Shown piece after piece: positions 43,783 through 55,204 of a stretch of DNA of 64,000 bases. Made by a program: the position numbers and the translations under genes. The notes beneath the pieces are model-generated. The model saw only the letters and a list, made by a program, of their open reading frames with translations. It did no database searches and was not told where the DNA came from. This stretch comes from Azorinus chamasolen (Eukaryota; Mollusca; Bivalvia; Cardiida; Solecurtidae). The stretch lies in contig OY755240.1 in NCBI GenBank assembly GCA_963576725.1, positions 37,660,629 to 37,724,628 of the forward strand, in the 5' to 3' direction. The first letter of the stretch is position 1. Every line of letters begins with the position of its first letter.

Positions 43783-44205
43783 AAAGGCCTGAATGGCCAT
43801 AATGGCTTTCGGGTTTGATATGGATGTTAATGGCATTTCAAAGCTCCTTATATAAGTGACCCCCCCCCCTTATATACACAGTATCCAGCTGTGCTCCTGC
43901 AGTGTCCAGTCAAGGTCCATAGCCATAAGAGATAAAGTTATGCAATTATACATTGATCCTCTGTGATGGTAGCCCGCCTTATTAGTTTGTGTATCAGATG
44001 CTTGACAGTCAGCTCTCAAAATACACAGCATGGGGTTAATGGGTCAACATTCCTTTCGAAATGTAAGGGGAGAAATTGGGGGAGTTAATAACAAACAATA
44101 ACGTCTTGGAATTGATAAAAGTATTAATAACAACACATTTTTGTGAAACACTATGCCCCTGATTGTGACCAATATAATATAAATTTGACCCGTAATGTGA
44201 CAAAT
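43783..44205 (+). repeat. Dispersed repeat shared with 3370-3560
   Basis: See 3370-3560. It also contains TTTCAAAGCTCCTTATATAAGTGACC plus a C run and CAGTATCCAGCTG, which is shared with 31605-31665. Confidence 0.55.
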
Positions 44206-44248
44206 TTTATTATCGAAATTTACCACTCATTAGTCAATATAATTGCAA

Positions 44249-44540
44249 TCTACGGACGTTACTGCAACAAGGCATTTCTCAACCAGACTTTTATGGGGAT
44301 GTTATCTACAAACTTAGGAAAATTCGGGGTCATATCCATTTTTATGATTTGTTTATTAAACGCATTAAAACATTTAAAAAGAAAGGTTATGATCCTATTA
44401 TATTGCAACGCACTGCATGTTTGGTTATCGACCCTTTTACAATCGGTAGCTACGCTTCCCTCTTTGCTTGCGCGATGACAGGCCGAGGGTAGTACTCTAT
44501 GATGGTATACTCTTAAACTTGGATACAGGATGAGCTTACC
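44249..44540 (+). pseudogene. C-terminal fragment of the Penelope-like reverse transcriptase
   Basis: It encodes GISQPDFYGDVIYKLRKIRG, then DLFIKRIKTFKKKGYDP, TACLVIDPFTIG and LFACA, aligned over about 75 residues with the 39.7-40.0 kb copy. The following hydrophobic tail is frame-shifted (VVLYDGILLN). Sequence to about 45060, with GTAAACCGGTTTAAACCCCCAGT and GTGCCAAGGCGGTACTC, corresponds to its 3' region. The upstream catalytic part is absent. Confidence 0.55.
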
Positions 44541-45184
44541 AGACTCATGTATTACTTTTTCCATGTCGTGCCCTTAACGGCTTACCTGCAGGTGCTCTGA
44601 CTTCAGCAAAGCCATTGAGTACATATTTGACAGATTGTCACAGTTATTATGCTATGTTTTACATGTTGTCCTGTGTTCACCGTAGTCTATGTTGTGGGTA
44701 AGTCCAGCATGGATACCTTTATTTACACTATTTGTAAAGCTAGGGTGACTTTGAGAGAAGTGTGAGGTTAGGACGTCCGTAAACCGGTTTAAACCCCCAG
44801 TGGTGTTTTTGCTACTGACCGTGCCAAGGCGGTACTCTCTTTGTCACCCTTCCTTTTGTTTGCCTTGCGTCTTTGTGCTTGTGATTTTGTTCATGTGTGG
44901 AACGTTTGTCTCTGGTTCTTGTGTGTCTTTTGGTGTTTTCTGTGTTCATCTCGTATGTGAGTGTGAGTTTCGGTGTGTGGTTGTGTGTGTGTGTCATGCT
45001 GTCTATCGGTGTTTTGGTGGTGGTTGCGTCTTGTATGTGGCTTTGCCTGCTTGACTTTAGTACTTTTCCTTTTATATCTGCTTTAACTATATATGAGGTC
45101 CAAAGAAAAACATGAAGTAAACATTGAAATGTATTGTCTTATGGTATTAACTGATCATTTGTTTCTTGCAGCTGCAGAGACTGA

Positions 45185-46990
45185 TTAGCAATATCTGTTG
45201 TGGGTGTTTGAATTTCGATCGGTATGCATGTAGTATTTTGCTTGATCCAAAGAAAGGTTGCGAAGTTTGTTTTCAGTATTGTATGTAGTGTATATATTAA
45301 TTGTAAATGATGTGGGTGGCGGTATTGTTTTGTGAGTTAATTTATCTTCAATGAGAAAGTCCCCAAAGTCAATCTGCAGTCTTGATATAAGTGGCATTTT
45401 TAATGTCACAGATGTGAGTGTATTAGTACATGTGAAATGACATTGGTGAACACTCAACGGGAGTTGCATAATTGGAATTTGAATATATTGGCCTCCATTT
45501 GTTATATCTAACATAAGTGTATTTGTGATTGAGTTTGAAAAGTAATTTTGGATGAACTTGAATATTACATAAAATGAAAGTAGCAGAAAAATGACAAGGA
45601 ACTCTGAACTGGAAAACACATCTATTACGCTATCAGATGCAATGTGGTCTGTATTAGACATTGTTGAAGTTGTGTAATGAAATGATGGTAATTCAAGTTT
45701 GATGGCATCAGCCCTTGCAATAATATTTGCTGCTGAATATAAGACAACTAACTGGCGATATTTAACAAACAGGCCTATGGTAACTAGACAGAGTGTAGCA
45801 ATTACAGTTGATATTATCGACAGAGTAAATTCAAAAGGAATCTTTTGAGTCTTCGAAAATGCTTTTTGGAACAGCGGATCAGCTAATGAAGTGTAAATCA
45901 TGTCATTTCTTTTAGCAATTTGAACCATTTTCTTTAGGTTATAATGTTCTGCCTTTTCTGTTGCGATAAGGTCAGAGAAGTTGTGTTGAAAGAATTTAAA
46001 ATTTGGAATGGTTACGTTTATTTCATCAGTAAATGAGGTGTATGATTGAATTGAGTGTAAAACTGTGTCATCAAAGTACTGCTGAAGCACTGCAAGATTA
46101 ATTGGATGTAGAAATGTGACTGGTGTTGTATGATGATGGCAGTGAGTTAATCGAATTGAAATAGATGAGTTAACAGTTTCTATAGAACAGTTGCATGGGA
46201 CTGTCATCAAGCAAAACTGACATCCCTTGACAAGTCTTTTACCATTAGGACAGTTCAATGAGATTGATGATGTATTAAAAACCATGAAGTGTGTTTCATT
46301 TACTTGCCTTAAGCTTGGTTTTAAGACATCATGTTCAAAGGTGAACTGACAATAATTGTTGATATTAGTTCTATTCCCAAGAAAAAGACTAACTGAACAC
46401 TGTGGATGACTGATGGGAGTCAAAGGGACGTTATATGTACATAATTTAAATTTCTCATAAGATTCACAATAATTCAAGGAATCAGATTGTAATTCAACAA
46501 AATAATTGTTTGTCTCTGACACTGCCAGGTATTTGGGCACATCTTTTACTTTAGTTCCATGTATGGAAGATGCATGTACTGGAACTGGGAAAACCAATAT
46601 TTCATACAGTTTTAACTTGTTCTCTGGCTTATAAACTGGGACATTGAGTGTTATGTATATAGTTTCATTCTGCCTAAAGAATATGAATTTTCCATCCCTG
46701 TAATAGAAGTTTGGATCTGATGACATGAGAGTATAACCATGGGCATTTGCAGAAATAGATACATTGTGTAGAACAGCTTTTAATGTTGGGTAGGGTATAA
46801 TCGTTCCTGAAATTTTACCCTGCAGAAGCATATTGACACCTTGGTAAACTTTAACATAAGCATTTGTTAAATCCTTACAATTAGCTATAACCTTTGCAAT
46901 AGCCACATCCATGGCATGTTGTCTTGCAATTGATTGCAATGCCTTGTGTATTTTGTTACTAGCATTTACGATTAAGTCATGATTAGCCAA
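45185..46990 (-). CDS. Retroelement envelope-like glycoprotein, 5' part missing
   Basis: This is the only long intact ORF: 601 codons on the minus strand. It has no ATG at its 5' limit (it follows a TAA); the first Met is at 46912, residue 27. The layout is that of a class I-like membrane fusion glycoprotein: an N-terminal helical region (about 10-60), a Cys-rich ectodomain (about 175-285) with a CPNGKR..C..C cluster and many N-glycosylation sequons, a membrane segment at about 388-409, and a second hydrophobic segment at about 463-482 followed by a 120-residue tail. The ectodomain pattern resembles errantivirus/baculovirus F-type envelopes carried by some LTR retroelements. No signal peptide, furin site, gag, pol or LTR is seen nearby, so it is an isolated 3' fragment or a captured gene. 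The identification is by pattern only. Confidence 0.5.
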   Translation of the reverse strand: MANHDLIVNASNKIHKALQSIARQHAMDVAIAKVIANCKDLTNAYVKVYQGVNMLLQGKISGTIIPYPTLKAVLHNVSISANAHGYTLMSSDPNFYYRDGKFIFFRQNETIYITLNVPVYKPENKLKLYEILVFPVPVHASSIHGTKVKDVPKYLAVSETNNYFVELQSDSLNYCESYEKFKLCTYNVPLTPISHPQCSVSLFLGNRTNINNYCQFTFEHDVLKPSLRQVNETHFMVFNTSSISLNCPNGKRLVKGCQFCLMTVPCNCSIETVNSSISIRLTHCHHHTTPVTFLHPINLAVLQQYFDDTVLHSIQSYTSFTDEINVTIPNFKFFQHNFSDLIATEKAEHYNLKKMVQIAKRNDMIYTSLADPLFQKAFSKTQKIPFEFTLSIISTVIATLCLVTIGLFVKYRQLVVLYSAANIIARADAIKLELPSFHYTTSTMSNTDHIASDSVIDVFSSSEFLVIFLLLSFYVIFKFIQNYFSNSITNTLMLDITNGGQYIQIPIMQLPLSVHQCHFTCTNTLTSVTLKMPLISRLQIDFGDFLIEDKLTHKTIPPPTSFTINIYTTYNTENKLRNLSLDQAKYYMHTDRNSNTHNRYC

Positions 46991-49900
46991 TTAGCCAGCC
47001 TAAGGTCTTAAAAAACTAGGATAATGCCATTAAAACAGCTAAAAACAAATAATAATGTCGTCCCAGTATTTTTAGCTCACCTGGCACAAAGTGCCAAGGT
47101 GAGCTATTGGGATGATCCTATGTCCGGCGTCGTGCGTATGTGCGGTGTGTGTCGTGCGTACCTGCGGGCATCAACAATTTACTTAAACATCTTCTTCTCT
47201 GGAACTACAAAGCCAAGAGCTTTGATATTTGGTGTGTAGCATGATATAATGGTCCTCTACAAATCTTGTTCAAATTATGTCCCCCGGGCCAAAAATGGCC
47301 CCGCTCCAGGGCTTATCAGTTTTTCATAGGAAAATCTTTAAAAATCTTCTTCTCTGAAACTGTAAGGCATAGACCTTTGATATTTGGTATGTAGCATGAT
47401 CTAATGGTCCTCTACTAAGATTATTCAAATTATGACCCCTGGGCCAAAAATGGCCCCGCCCTGGGGCTTATCAGTTTTTCATAGGAAAATCTTTAAAAAT
47501 CTTCTTCTATGAAACTGTAAGGCATAGACCATTGGTATTTGGTATGTAGCATCATCTAATGGTCCTCTACTAAGATTGTTCAAATTATGACCCCCAGGAC
47601 AAAAATGGCCCCGCCCCAGGGCTTATCAGTTTTTCATAGGAAAATCTTTAAAAATCATCTTCTCTGAAACTGTAAGGCATAGACCTTTGATATTTGGTAT
47701 GTAGCATCATCTAATGGTCCTCTACTAAGACTGTTCAAATTATGACTCCTGGGTCAAAAATGGCCCCGCCCCGGGGCTTATCAGTTTTTCATATGAAAAT
47801 CTTTAAAAATCTTCTTCTCTGAAAATGTAAGGCATAGACCTTTGGTATTTGGTATGTAGCATCATCTCATGGTCCTCTACTAAGAATGTTCAAATTATGA
47901 CCCCCAGAACAAAAATGGCCCCGCCCAAGGGCTTATCAGTTTTTCATAGGAAAATCTTTAAAAATCTTCTTCTCTGAAATTAAAGGTATAGACCTTTGAT
48001 ATTTGGTATGTAGCATCATCTAATAGTCCTCTACTAAGACTGTTCAAATTATGACCCCAAGGACAAAAATGGCCCCGCCCCAGGGCTTATCAGTTTTTCA
48101 TAGGAAAATCTTTAAATATCTTCTTCTCTGAAATTAAAGGTATAGACCTTTGATATTTGGTATGTAGCATCATCTAATAGTCCTCTACTAAGACTGTTCA
48201 AATTATGACCCCAAGGACAACAAGAGGGCCATTGGCCCTATATCGCTCACCTGAGTTACAGTAATACATGTATATTGACATGTTAATTTTTCAGTGGACA
48301 ACATTTCTAGCAGATGAAATAAGCTTAGTGCACTGCTTTCACCCTTTAACTGCTGAATAAACTTGAACTGAATTCAGAACTAATACCAAGTGACTGGTTG
48401 ACCAAGATCTAAACTGTTTACAACTTGTGCCATTTTTGCCTTAGCTCAAAATGCCTAAAACTGGTCTTTGAGAAATTCAAATGACTTCAATAAAGCTATG
48501 CAATTATACCTTGACCCAGGTATATAGGCAAATAGAGTGCTAGGCAGTACATAATGCCAGTTTTTGTGTGAAATGACCAATAAGAATATCTTTAAAATTC
48601 GTTTAACCCTTTCCCTCATATAAAGCTGTTTTTATGCATTAGCAAACAGAGTAGACTCAGATCAGACGACTCCTACAGAAGCTGTCTGATCTGGGTATTC
48701 TCTGTTTCTTTTGACACAATATAGATCAGATTCTACAGTTTTTGTCAAAGCAAAAACTTCTCTTCAGAGAAATAATGTGTTTTACACATTAAAAATAAGA
48801 GTAGACTAGATCAGACGGCTGCTATAGAAGCTGTCTGATCAGGGTCTGCTCTTTTTACATTTGACAAGATATAGATTTGATTTTACAGTTTTTTTTCAAA
48901 GCTAAAACTTCTATTTATGGCAATAACAATTTTTTTAAGCATTAGCAAACAAGAGTAGTCCCAGATCAATTTTTGTCAAAGCAAACAGGTTAAGGGTTAA
49001 TAGGTGTTTAGAAATAATTCTAGCTCTAGGTGTGAATATCTGATGATAATTCAATTAAACGGGTCATTAGTATTTTTTACAATTGAAATTGAGAAGAGTT
49101 ACGTCTACTGTTATAATGAAGTTATATTTACTCAGTTATTTCATTAATATCATACAAGATTCAGACATTTTAGAACTTTTTAATGTGTTGTCATCAAATT
49201 TTATAAAAAACAAGAGGGCCATTGGCCCTATATCGCTCACCTGAGTTACAGTAATATATTGACATTTTTCAGTGGACAACATTTCTAGCAGATGAAAGAA
49301 GCTTAGTCCACTGCTTTCACCCTTTCACTGCTGAATAAACTTGAACTGGATTCAGATCTAATACCAAGTGACTGGTTGACCAAGATCTAAACTGTTTACA
49401 ACTTGTGCCATTTTTGCCTTAGCTCAAAATGCCTAAAACTGGTCTTTGAGAAATTCAAATGACGTCAATAAAGCTATGCAATTATACCTTGATCCAGGTA
49501 TATAGGCAAATAAAGTGCTAGGCAGTACATAATGCCAGTTTTTGTGTGAAATGACCAATAAAAATATCTTTAAAAATCTTCTAACCCTTTCCCTCATATA
49601 AAGCTGTTTTCACGCATTAGCAAACAGAGTAGACCCAGATCAAACGACACCTATGGAATATAGATCTGATTCTACAGTTTTTATCAAAGCAAAAACTTCT
49701 CTTCACAAAAATAATGTGTTTTACGCATTAAAAATAAGAGTAGACTAGATTAGACGGCTGCTATAGAAGCTGTCTGATCAGGGTCTGCTCTGTTTGCATT
49801 TGACAAGATATAGATTTGATTTTACAGGTTTTATCAAAGCTAAAACTTCTCTTTATGGAAATAATTTTTTACGCATTAGCAAACAGAGTAGTCCCAGATA

Positions 49901-50942
49901 ATTTTTTGTCAAAGCAAACAGGTAAGGGGTTAATAGGTGTTTAGAAATAATTCTAGCTCTAGGTGTGAATATCTGATGATAAGTCAATTAAAAGGGTCAT
50001 TAGTTTTTTTAACAATTGAAATAGAGAAGAGTTACTAATTTTTTGAGTAACATTAATTATTGATCGACAATAATTTTGATTAACTTAAAGACTTTATTTT
50101 TTTTAAAAATCAAATTAAAACAAATACAATTAGTAGCAAGGAGAAAAGACATTATTAAACACCTAAATTTCAACTAAATGCAATTAAACAAGAGTTGCAT
50201 AATAAAATTTGTTAGAATAAATGATCATAATGAAACTATTTTTTTCCAATCACATAAATTAACTGCAGAAACAAACATAACATTGTGCAAAGACCTGTGA
50301 AACTAAAATGTTAACGGTTTATTCCAATGTCTCCCACATTTTGGTTGACAAAATTCCAATAAGTCCCACAATCAAGCCAGACAGGTAATTCAATGGAGCA
50401 TGCATTAGACTATAGTCAGTATCAATTGATTGCTTTATAGGTTGCTTGAACTGGCCTACCTATAGAAAGAGAACAAATATATGCAGAAAACTGATAATTA
50501 CAGTTAATGACTCAAACAAGATGATGGAAAAAGTTGAGGGTTGAATGTAATTTAAGTATAACATGTAATTAAGTCAGATTGCTTAATTAATAGACACTTA
50601 GTATTGTTTGTAATTGTATAAATCACATAAATCACATAATCAAAGTCATATTAAAATATTGTCTTTGATGCAATCGAAAAAATAAATTCTATTAAAGTCT
50701 GTCTGATCTTGGTCTACTCTGGTAAACTTTGCAAATGCGTGAAAACCTGTTTATTGACTGTTTCCAGCAGTTTATATCTTAAAATCCGTCTATTCTTGAT
50801 GAGATGTTGAGTAATGTTATGAAGGAAAAACATATCTATTAAATTCCGTTAAATTCCATCTGATCTTGGTCTACTGTTTGCAAATGCATGAAAACACGTT
50901 TATGTGAAGGAACTTGTTAAATTATGACTGTTTCAAGCAGTT

Positions 50943-51110
50943 TTGATCCCGATGAGATGCTTTGTGAAAGGTTTCAATACATATGTACACGAAATCCTGA
51001 ACAGTTTGATGTATTTCACATTGCTAACAGTTTGGCTCCAGATCAGACACTGCATAAGGTGGTGTGTGATTTGGATTCAAACTGTTTGTTATGTATTTAA
51101 ATTTAAGAAA
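50943..51110. repeat. H-like palindromes within the C composite
   Basis: GATCAGACACTGCATAAGGTGGTGTGTGATTTGG and flanking ACAGTTTGG/AAACTGTTTG words; diverged. More copies are at 51290-51390 and 51630-51695. Confidence 0.45.
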
Positions 51111-52588
51111 TACCTAATAGTTTCCTTAATATTTAATATTCTAAATATGGTAACTAGCATAATGCCTATTTTTTTCCTAAAATGACAATTTTTTAGTTAA
51201 TTAAAAGTATTAAAATGAATCTATTGTTGGTATTATCTAATTTAAGAAATACCTATTATTTTCCTAAATATTTAACTCTTTGCACATAATGTGGCGTCTC
51301 ATGATTCTCATCATAATCATCTTGATTACCTATGCAAACAGTGTGGATCCAGATGATAATGCAGTGTCTCATCAGGATGCAAACAAGGGGGGGGGGGGCA
51401 TATGCATGATCATGTTTTCTTAGCTTAGGATTTCCAATATCTCCCACATCTAATTTGAGAGACATTGGTAACATCTAGCTGTATAGCACTCACACTATGG
51501 GGTTAATAGGTCAACATTCCTTTCCAAATCCCTTTAATGTTTCGTCTGCAACAAAAAGTTATTGTCATCTGCTTCAATTCTTAAAATAAACTTACTTTCA
51601 TTTTTTTTCAAAAATATGGTTAAGATGACAAACAGTTTGGATCCTGATGAGACGCTGCATTATGCAGCCTCTCATCTGGATCCAAACTGTTTGCATAGGT
51701 AATCACAGTTTCACCACTAGCGTGCAAAGGGTTAAGAGTCATGCATTGACCTGGAGAGATTTTACTGCCCAGAGCTATAACCCTTTAACTGCAGAAAAGC
51801 CTGTTTAACCCTTAATTTCCATCATATAAACTTGTTTTCATGCATCTGCAAACAGAGTAGACCCAGATAAGGTGGCTCCTATAGGATCAGGGTCTGCTGT
51901 TTGCAAATGGAATTTGATATATCTGTTTCTATGCCTTCTAAAACAGCTACACTGTTCCACCTTCCACATTTTATTATAAGTAGTTACAAATAGAATCACT
52001 ATTCTGGAAGTACTAGAATTCCAATGCAGTTATCTCCCTTTGTCCATTATAGCTATGCTGATGGGACAAGGGAAATAACTGTGAGGATTTTTTTTTAACT
52101 AGCTTCCTGATGTTAAAGTAATATAAAACCCCAGGGTGAGGCCATTTTTGGCCCAGGGGTCATTATTTGAACATACTTGGTAGTGATACATTAGGTGATG
52201 CTTCATACCAAATATCTTAGCTCTAGATTATGTGGTTTCAGAAAAAAATTTGTTAAAGGTTTCCCTATATAAGTCTATGTAAAAACTACAAGCCCCAGGG
52301 CAGGGCCATTTTTAGCCCGGGGGTCATCATTTGAACAAACTTGGTAAAGGACCATTAGATGATGCTATATCCCAAATATCAAAGCTCTAGAAATTGTGGT
52401 TTCAGAGAAGAAGATTTTTAAAGATTTAAAAAAAAAACCTTTAAAAGTAGTGGGGCGGGGCCATTTTTTGCCCGGGGGTCATGATTTTAACAAACTTGAT
52501 AGAGGACACCCTAAGGTACATTTCTGTGAAATTTGGTTGAAATCCTCCCAGTGGTTTAGGAGAAGAAGTCATTTGAAATAAAAGTGAA

Positions 52589-52627
52589 CGGACAGACGGA
52601 CGGACAGACGGACAGACGGACGACAGG
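52589..52627 (+). repeat. ACGG microsatellite
   Basis: GACGGACGGACAGACGG-type tetramers preceding the composite's tail. Confidence 0.85.
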
Positions 52628-53535
52628 CGGTCACAATAGCTCACCTTGAGCCTTCGGCTCAGGTGAGCTAAAAATGGCCCCGCCCCGGGGCTTATCAGTT
52701 TTTCATAGGAAAATCTTTAAATATCTTCTTCTCTAAAATTATAAGGTATAGACCTTTGATATTTGGTATGTAGCATTATTTAATGGTCCTCTACCAAGAT
52801 TAATCAAATTATGACCCCCGAACCAAAAATGGCCCCGCCCAAGGGCTTATCAGTTTTTCATAGGAAAATCTTTAAAAATCTTCTCCTCCAGAACTGTAAG
52901 GTCTAGGCCCTTGATATTTGGTATGTAGCATCATCTAATGGTTTTCTACCAAGCTTATTCAAATTATTACCCCTGGGTCAAAAATGGCCCCGCCATGGGG
53001 CTTATCAGTTTTTCATATGAAAAGCTTTAAGAATCTTCTTCTCCAAAACTGTAAGGCAGAGACCTTTAATATTAGGTGTGTAGCGCTATCTAATAGTTTT
53101 CTACCAAGATTGTTCAAATTATGTCCCCTGGGTTGAAAATGGCCCCGCCCAGGGGCATATCAGTTTTTCATAGGAAAGTTTTAAAAAATCTTCTTCTCTT
53201 AAAAATCTTTAAAAGTCTTCTCTGAACTTGTAAGGCATAGACCTTAGATATTTGGTATTTTGCATTATCTAATAGTCCTCTACCAAGATTTTCAAATTAT
53301 GAACCCCAGATCAAAAATGGCCCCGCCCTGGGGCTTAACAGTTTTTCATAGGAAAATCTTTAAAATATCTTCTCCTTCAAATCTGTAAGGTCTAGACTCT
53401 TTATATTTAGTATGTAGCATCATCTAATGCTTTTCTACCAAGATATTTCAAATTATGCAATCTGTCATTGAAATCATTAATCTGTTACGAACAGGTGAGC
53501 GATTAAGGGCCATCATGGACCTCTTGTTTTAATAG

Positions 53536-53615
53536 TGGAGCGAAACGTCCCAGTAAATTTTCAATAGTGGGACGAAATGTCCCGGGAGGAACTGGTTTTG
53601 GAACGAAACGTCCCG
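53536..53615. repeat. Three GGGACGAAACGTCCC-like palindromes
   Basis: Copies lie at about 53536-53552, 53569-53583 (GGGACGAAATGTCCC) and 53600-53614 (GGAACGAAACGTCCC). Spacing is about 31-33 bp. The origin is unknown. Confidence 0.6.
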
Positions 53616-53772
53616 TAACCGTAAACAGCTAGTGTAGATAACAGATACGACAGAGCTCTCCGAAATGAGGAATTGCTACATTGGTGCCAGAACTTACGAA
53701 CCAGGAGTCAAATACACTTATACTTCATTTTCAAGTATTTTATGCAAATTGTTTAAAAAGCTTTTATAATTT

Positions 53773-53935
53773 TAGCTCACCAGACCACAAAGTGCTCAGG
53801 GTGAGCTTTTGTGATCGCCTGATGTCTGTCTGCGTGCATCATGTGTGGTCAGTTGTCAATAATTTAAACCTTAAATCTTCTCCTCTGAATTTACAAGGTT
53901 CTCAGCTTTCGTCTTTGGCACATAGCATCATTTAA
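53773..53935 (-). mobile_element. A-family tail fragment
   Basis: TTAGCTCACCAGACCACAAAGTGCTCAGGGTGAGC is a minus-strand hairpin tail, followed by a GTCTGTCTGCGTGC patch and most of one A-type unit, then truncated. Confidence 0.6.
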
Positions 53936-53958
53936 AGCCACTATTGTTTTTTTCCAGT

Positions 53959-54151
53959 TGTAATGCCTGAGACTCTATCGCAACCCAACAAAAGAAAGGA
54001 GTCCAATTCAACTGATCAACCTGGTTTACCAAAATGGCAGCGGACACTACACATTATAGATGTAGTTTGCCAAACAACTGATCATGATTATGTAAAATCC
54101 AGCAGTCAAGTACTTTCTGTGATTGACCGCACAGATCTAATGGTTCCATGA
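53959..54151 (+). CDS. Possible exon or eroded ORF, unidentified
   Basis: A pyrimidine tract and TTTTTTTCCAG (ending near 53956) give a good splice acceptor just upstream of an ATG (53963). The ORF runs 62 codons to TGA (54149), is hydrophilic (NKRKESNSTD) and ends in mixed sequence. No family is recognised and no donor is needed if terminal. It could be a terminal exon, a retrocopy piece, or chance. Confidence 0.2.
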
Positions 54152-54477
54152 GCATCTAAGTTGGACCCATGGAAAAAAATCCAATTATAAATACTATGAC
54201 ACTGGCCGTTAGTTATGTATCCAAATCGTGGGGAGGCAGGTCTTTTGTCAACCACAAAACTTTACAGGGTGAAGCTTTCATGTATGGACAGGTCAGACTG
54301 TAATAGCTGTTTGTGAATTCAATATAACAAGTGACCTTAAAAAGAAAGATGTGATCACTTCCAAAGCCAGAGAATAAGTCAATGAATAGACTTCCACCTG
54401 GAGCAAATCATTAATTTAAATATGCAGGATTTGATGAAGCAAATTTTCACAGTGTGTTCATATCTCACATACTTTAA

Positions 54478-54702
54478 CCCTTTCCTTCATATGCATGTTT
54501 TCTCGCATTTGCAAACAGAATGGACCAAGATAGGAGCCGTCTGATCAGGATCTACTCTGTTTGCTAATGAAATTTGACAGATCTGTTTCTCCAGTTTCTA
54601 AATGGCTGTGATGTTCAACCTTCCATATTTCATTATAACTGTATCGGCCATGAATATTCAATAGGTATTGAATTTTGGAATAAATATAGAACACGGAAAG
54701 GG
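54478..54702. mobile_element. D-family piggyBac-like MITE, complete
   Basis: TTAA (54474-54477), CCCTTTCCTTCATATG.. to ..ACACGGAAAGGG.. and TTAA (54703-54706); 225 bp. The internal hairpin is partly deleted (GATAGGAGCCGTCTGATC). Confidence 0.7.
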
Positions 54703-54934
54703 TTAAGCTGTCAATTAGTTGTTGTTGACTTGACTGTTGTATGTTGTACAGTGTACCAGAGGAGCAGATAAGAACTATAGTTTGAGTAATTCTCCTCACT
54801 TTTAAAAGTAATTTAGTATCAAACAAAACAAATTGGGTACATGCACCTGGTCTAAGGTATTCGGACATTCCTAATTGTCATTTAATACATTTATCTCAAA
54901 TAAATATAGTATCTACATAAATAATATCATTGGT

Positions 54935-55040
54935 TTTTGTGTCACCTGCTGAGAAGCAGTGTGCCAGATAGGGATCATTTTTCCATCTTCTGTCTGTCAG
55001 TCTGCCTACCCGTCACACATTGCAAGGTTCAGATTTTAGG
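54935..55040 (-). mobile_element. Pearl-like tail fragment
   Basis: TGTCACCTGCTGAGAAGCAGTGTG (hairpin CTGCT/AGCAG) is followed by TCTGTCTGTCAGTCTGCC, a minus-strand tail and microsatellite arrangement. Confidence 0.4.
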
Positions 55041-55204
55041 TCAGCCTCGTTGGCAGATCTGTGAACACCTCTTGTTACTCAAAACACTACTTATAAATCT
55101 GTTCCTCTGGTATACTAGAATTGATTTGACTGAAAGTGTTTGGATACTGTATATTATACAATGTATGAATGAATATTATTCATGAATGATAGATAAGTTT
55201 CAAT

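Larger units (their letters stand above)
48219..52671 (+). mobile_element. C-family composite pearl-like element with duplicated 5' kilobase
   Basis: A head (AACAAGAGGGCCATTGGCCC, TCGCTCACCTGAG) occurs at 48219 and again at 49209, and the sequence after each is closely similar for about 0.85 kb. From the second head the order matches copy 1 (31317-33746): hairpins, AT-rich segment, GTTATCTCCC..GGGAAATAACTG, B-like units (52130-52560), ACGG microsatellite and one tail (52638-52671). The whole sits at a single site in the B array. Confidence 0.65.
47070..53528 (-). mobile_element. B-family pearl-like element (minus), split by a C-family composite
   Basis: The tail (AGCTCACCTGGCAC..GTGCCAAGGTGAGCT) is at 47070-47106, then a GCACGACGC-like microsatellite and about seven units to 48218. 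Units resume at 52672 and run to the head, whose AACAAGAG complement is at 53521-53528. The flanks ..CCCAAGGACAA and AAAATGGCCCCGCCC.. rejoin into the normal unit. Head and tail text match the plus-strand copy at 58753-61213 almost word for word. Confidence 0.75.

Noticed and set aside
44800..45115. Two overlapping plus-strand ORFs rich in Val, Cys and Phe
   Set aside because: A GT-rich low-complexity 3' region of the Penelope-like fragment; the hydrophobicity is compositional.
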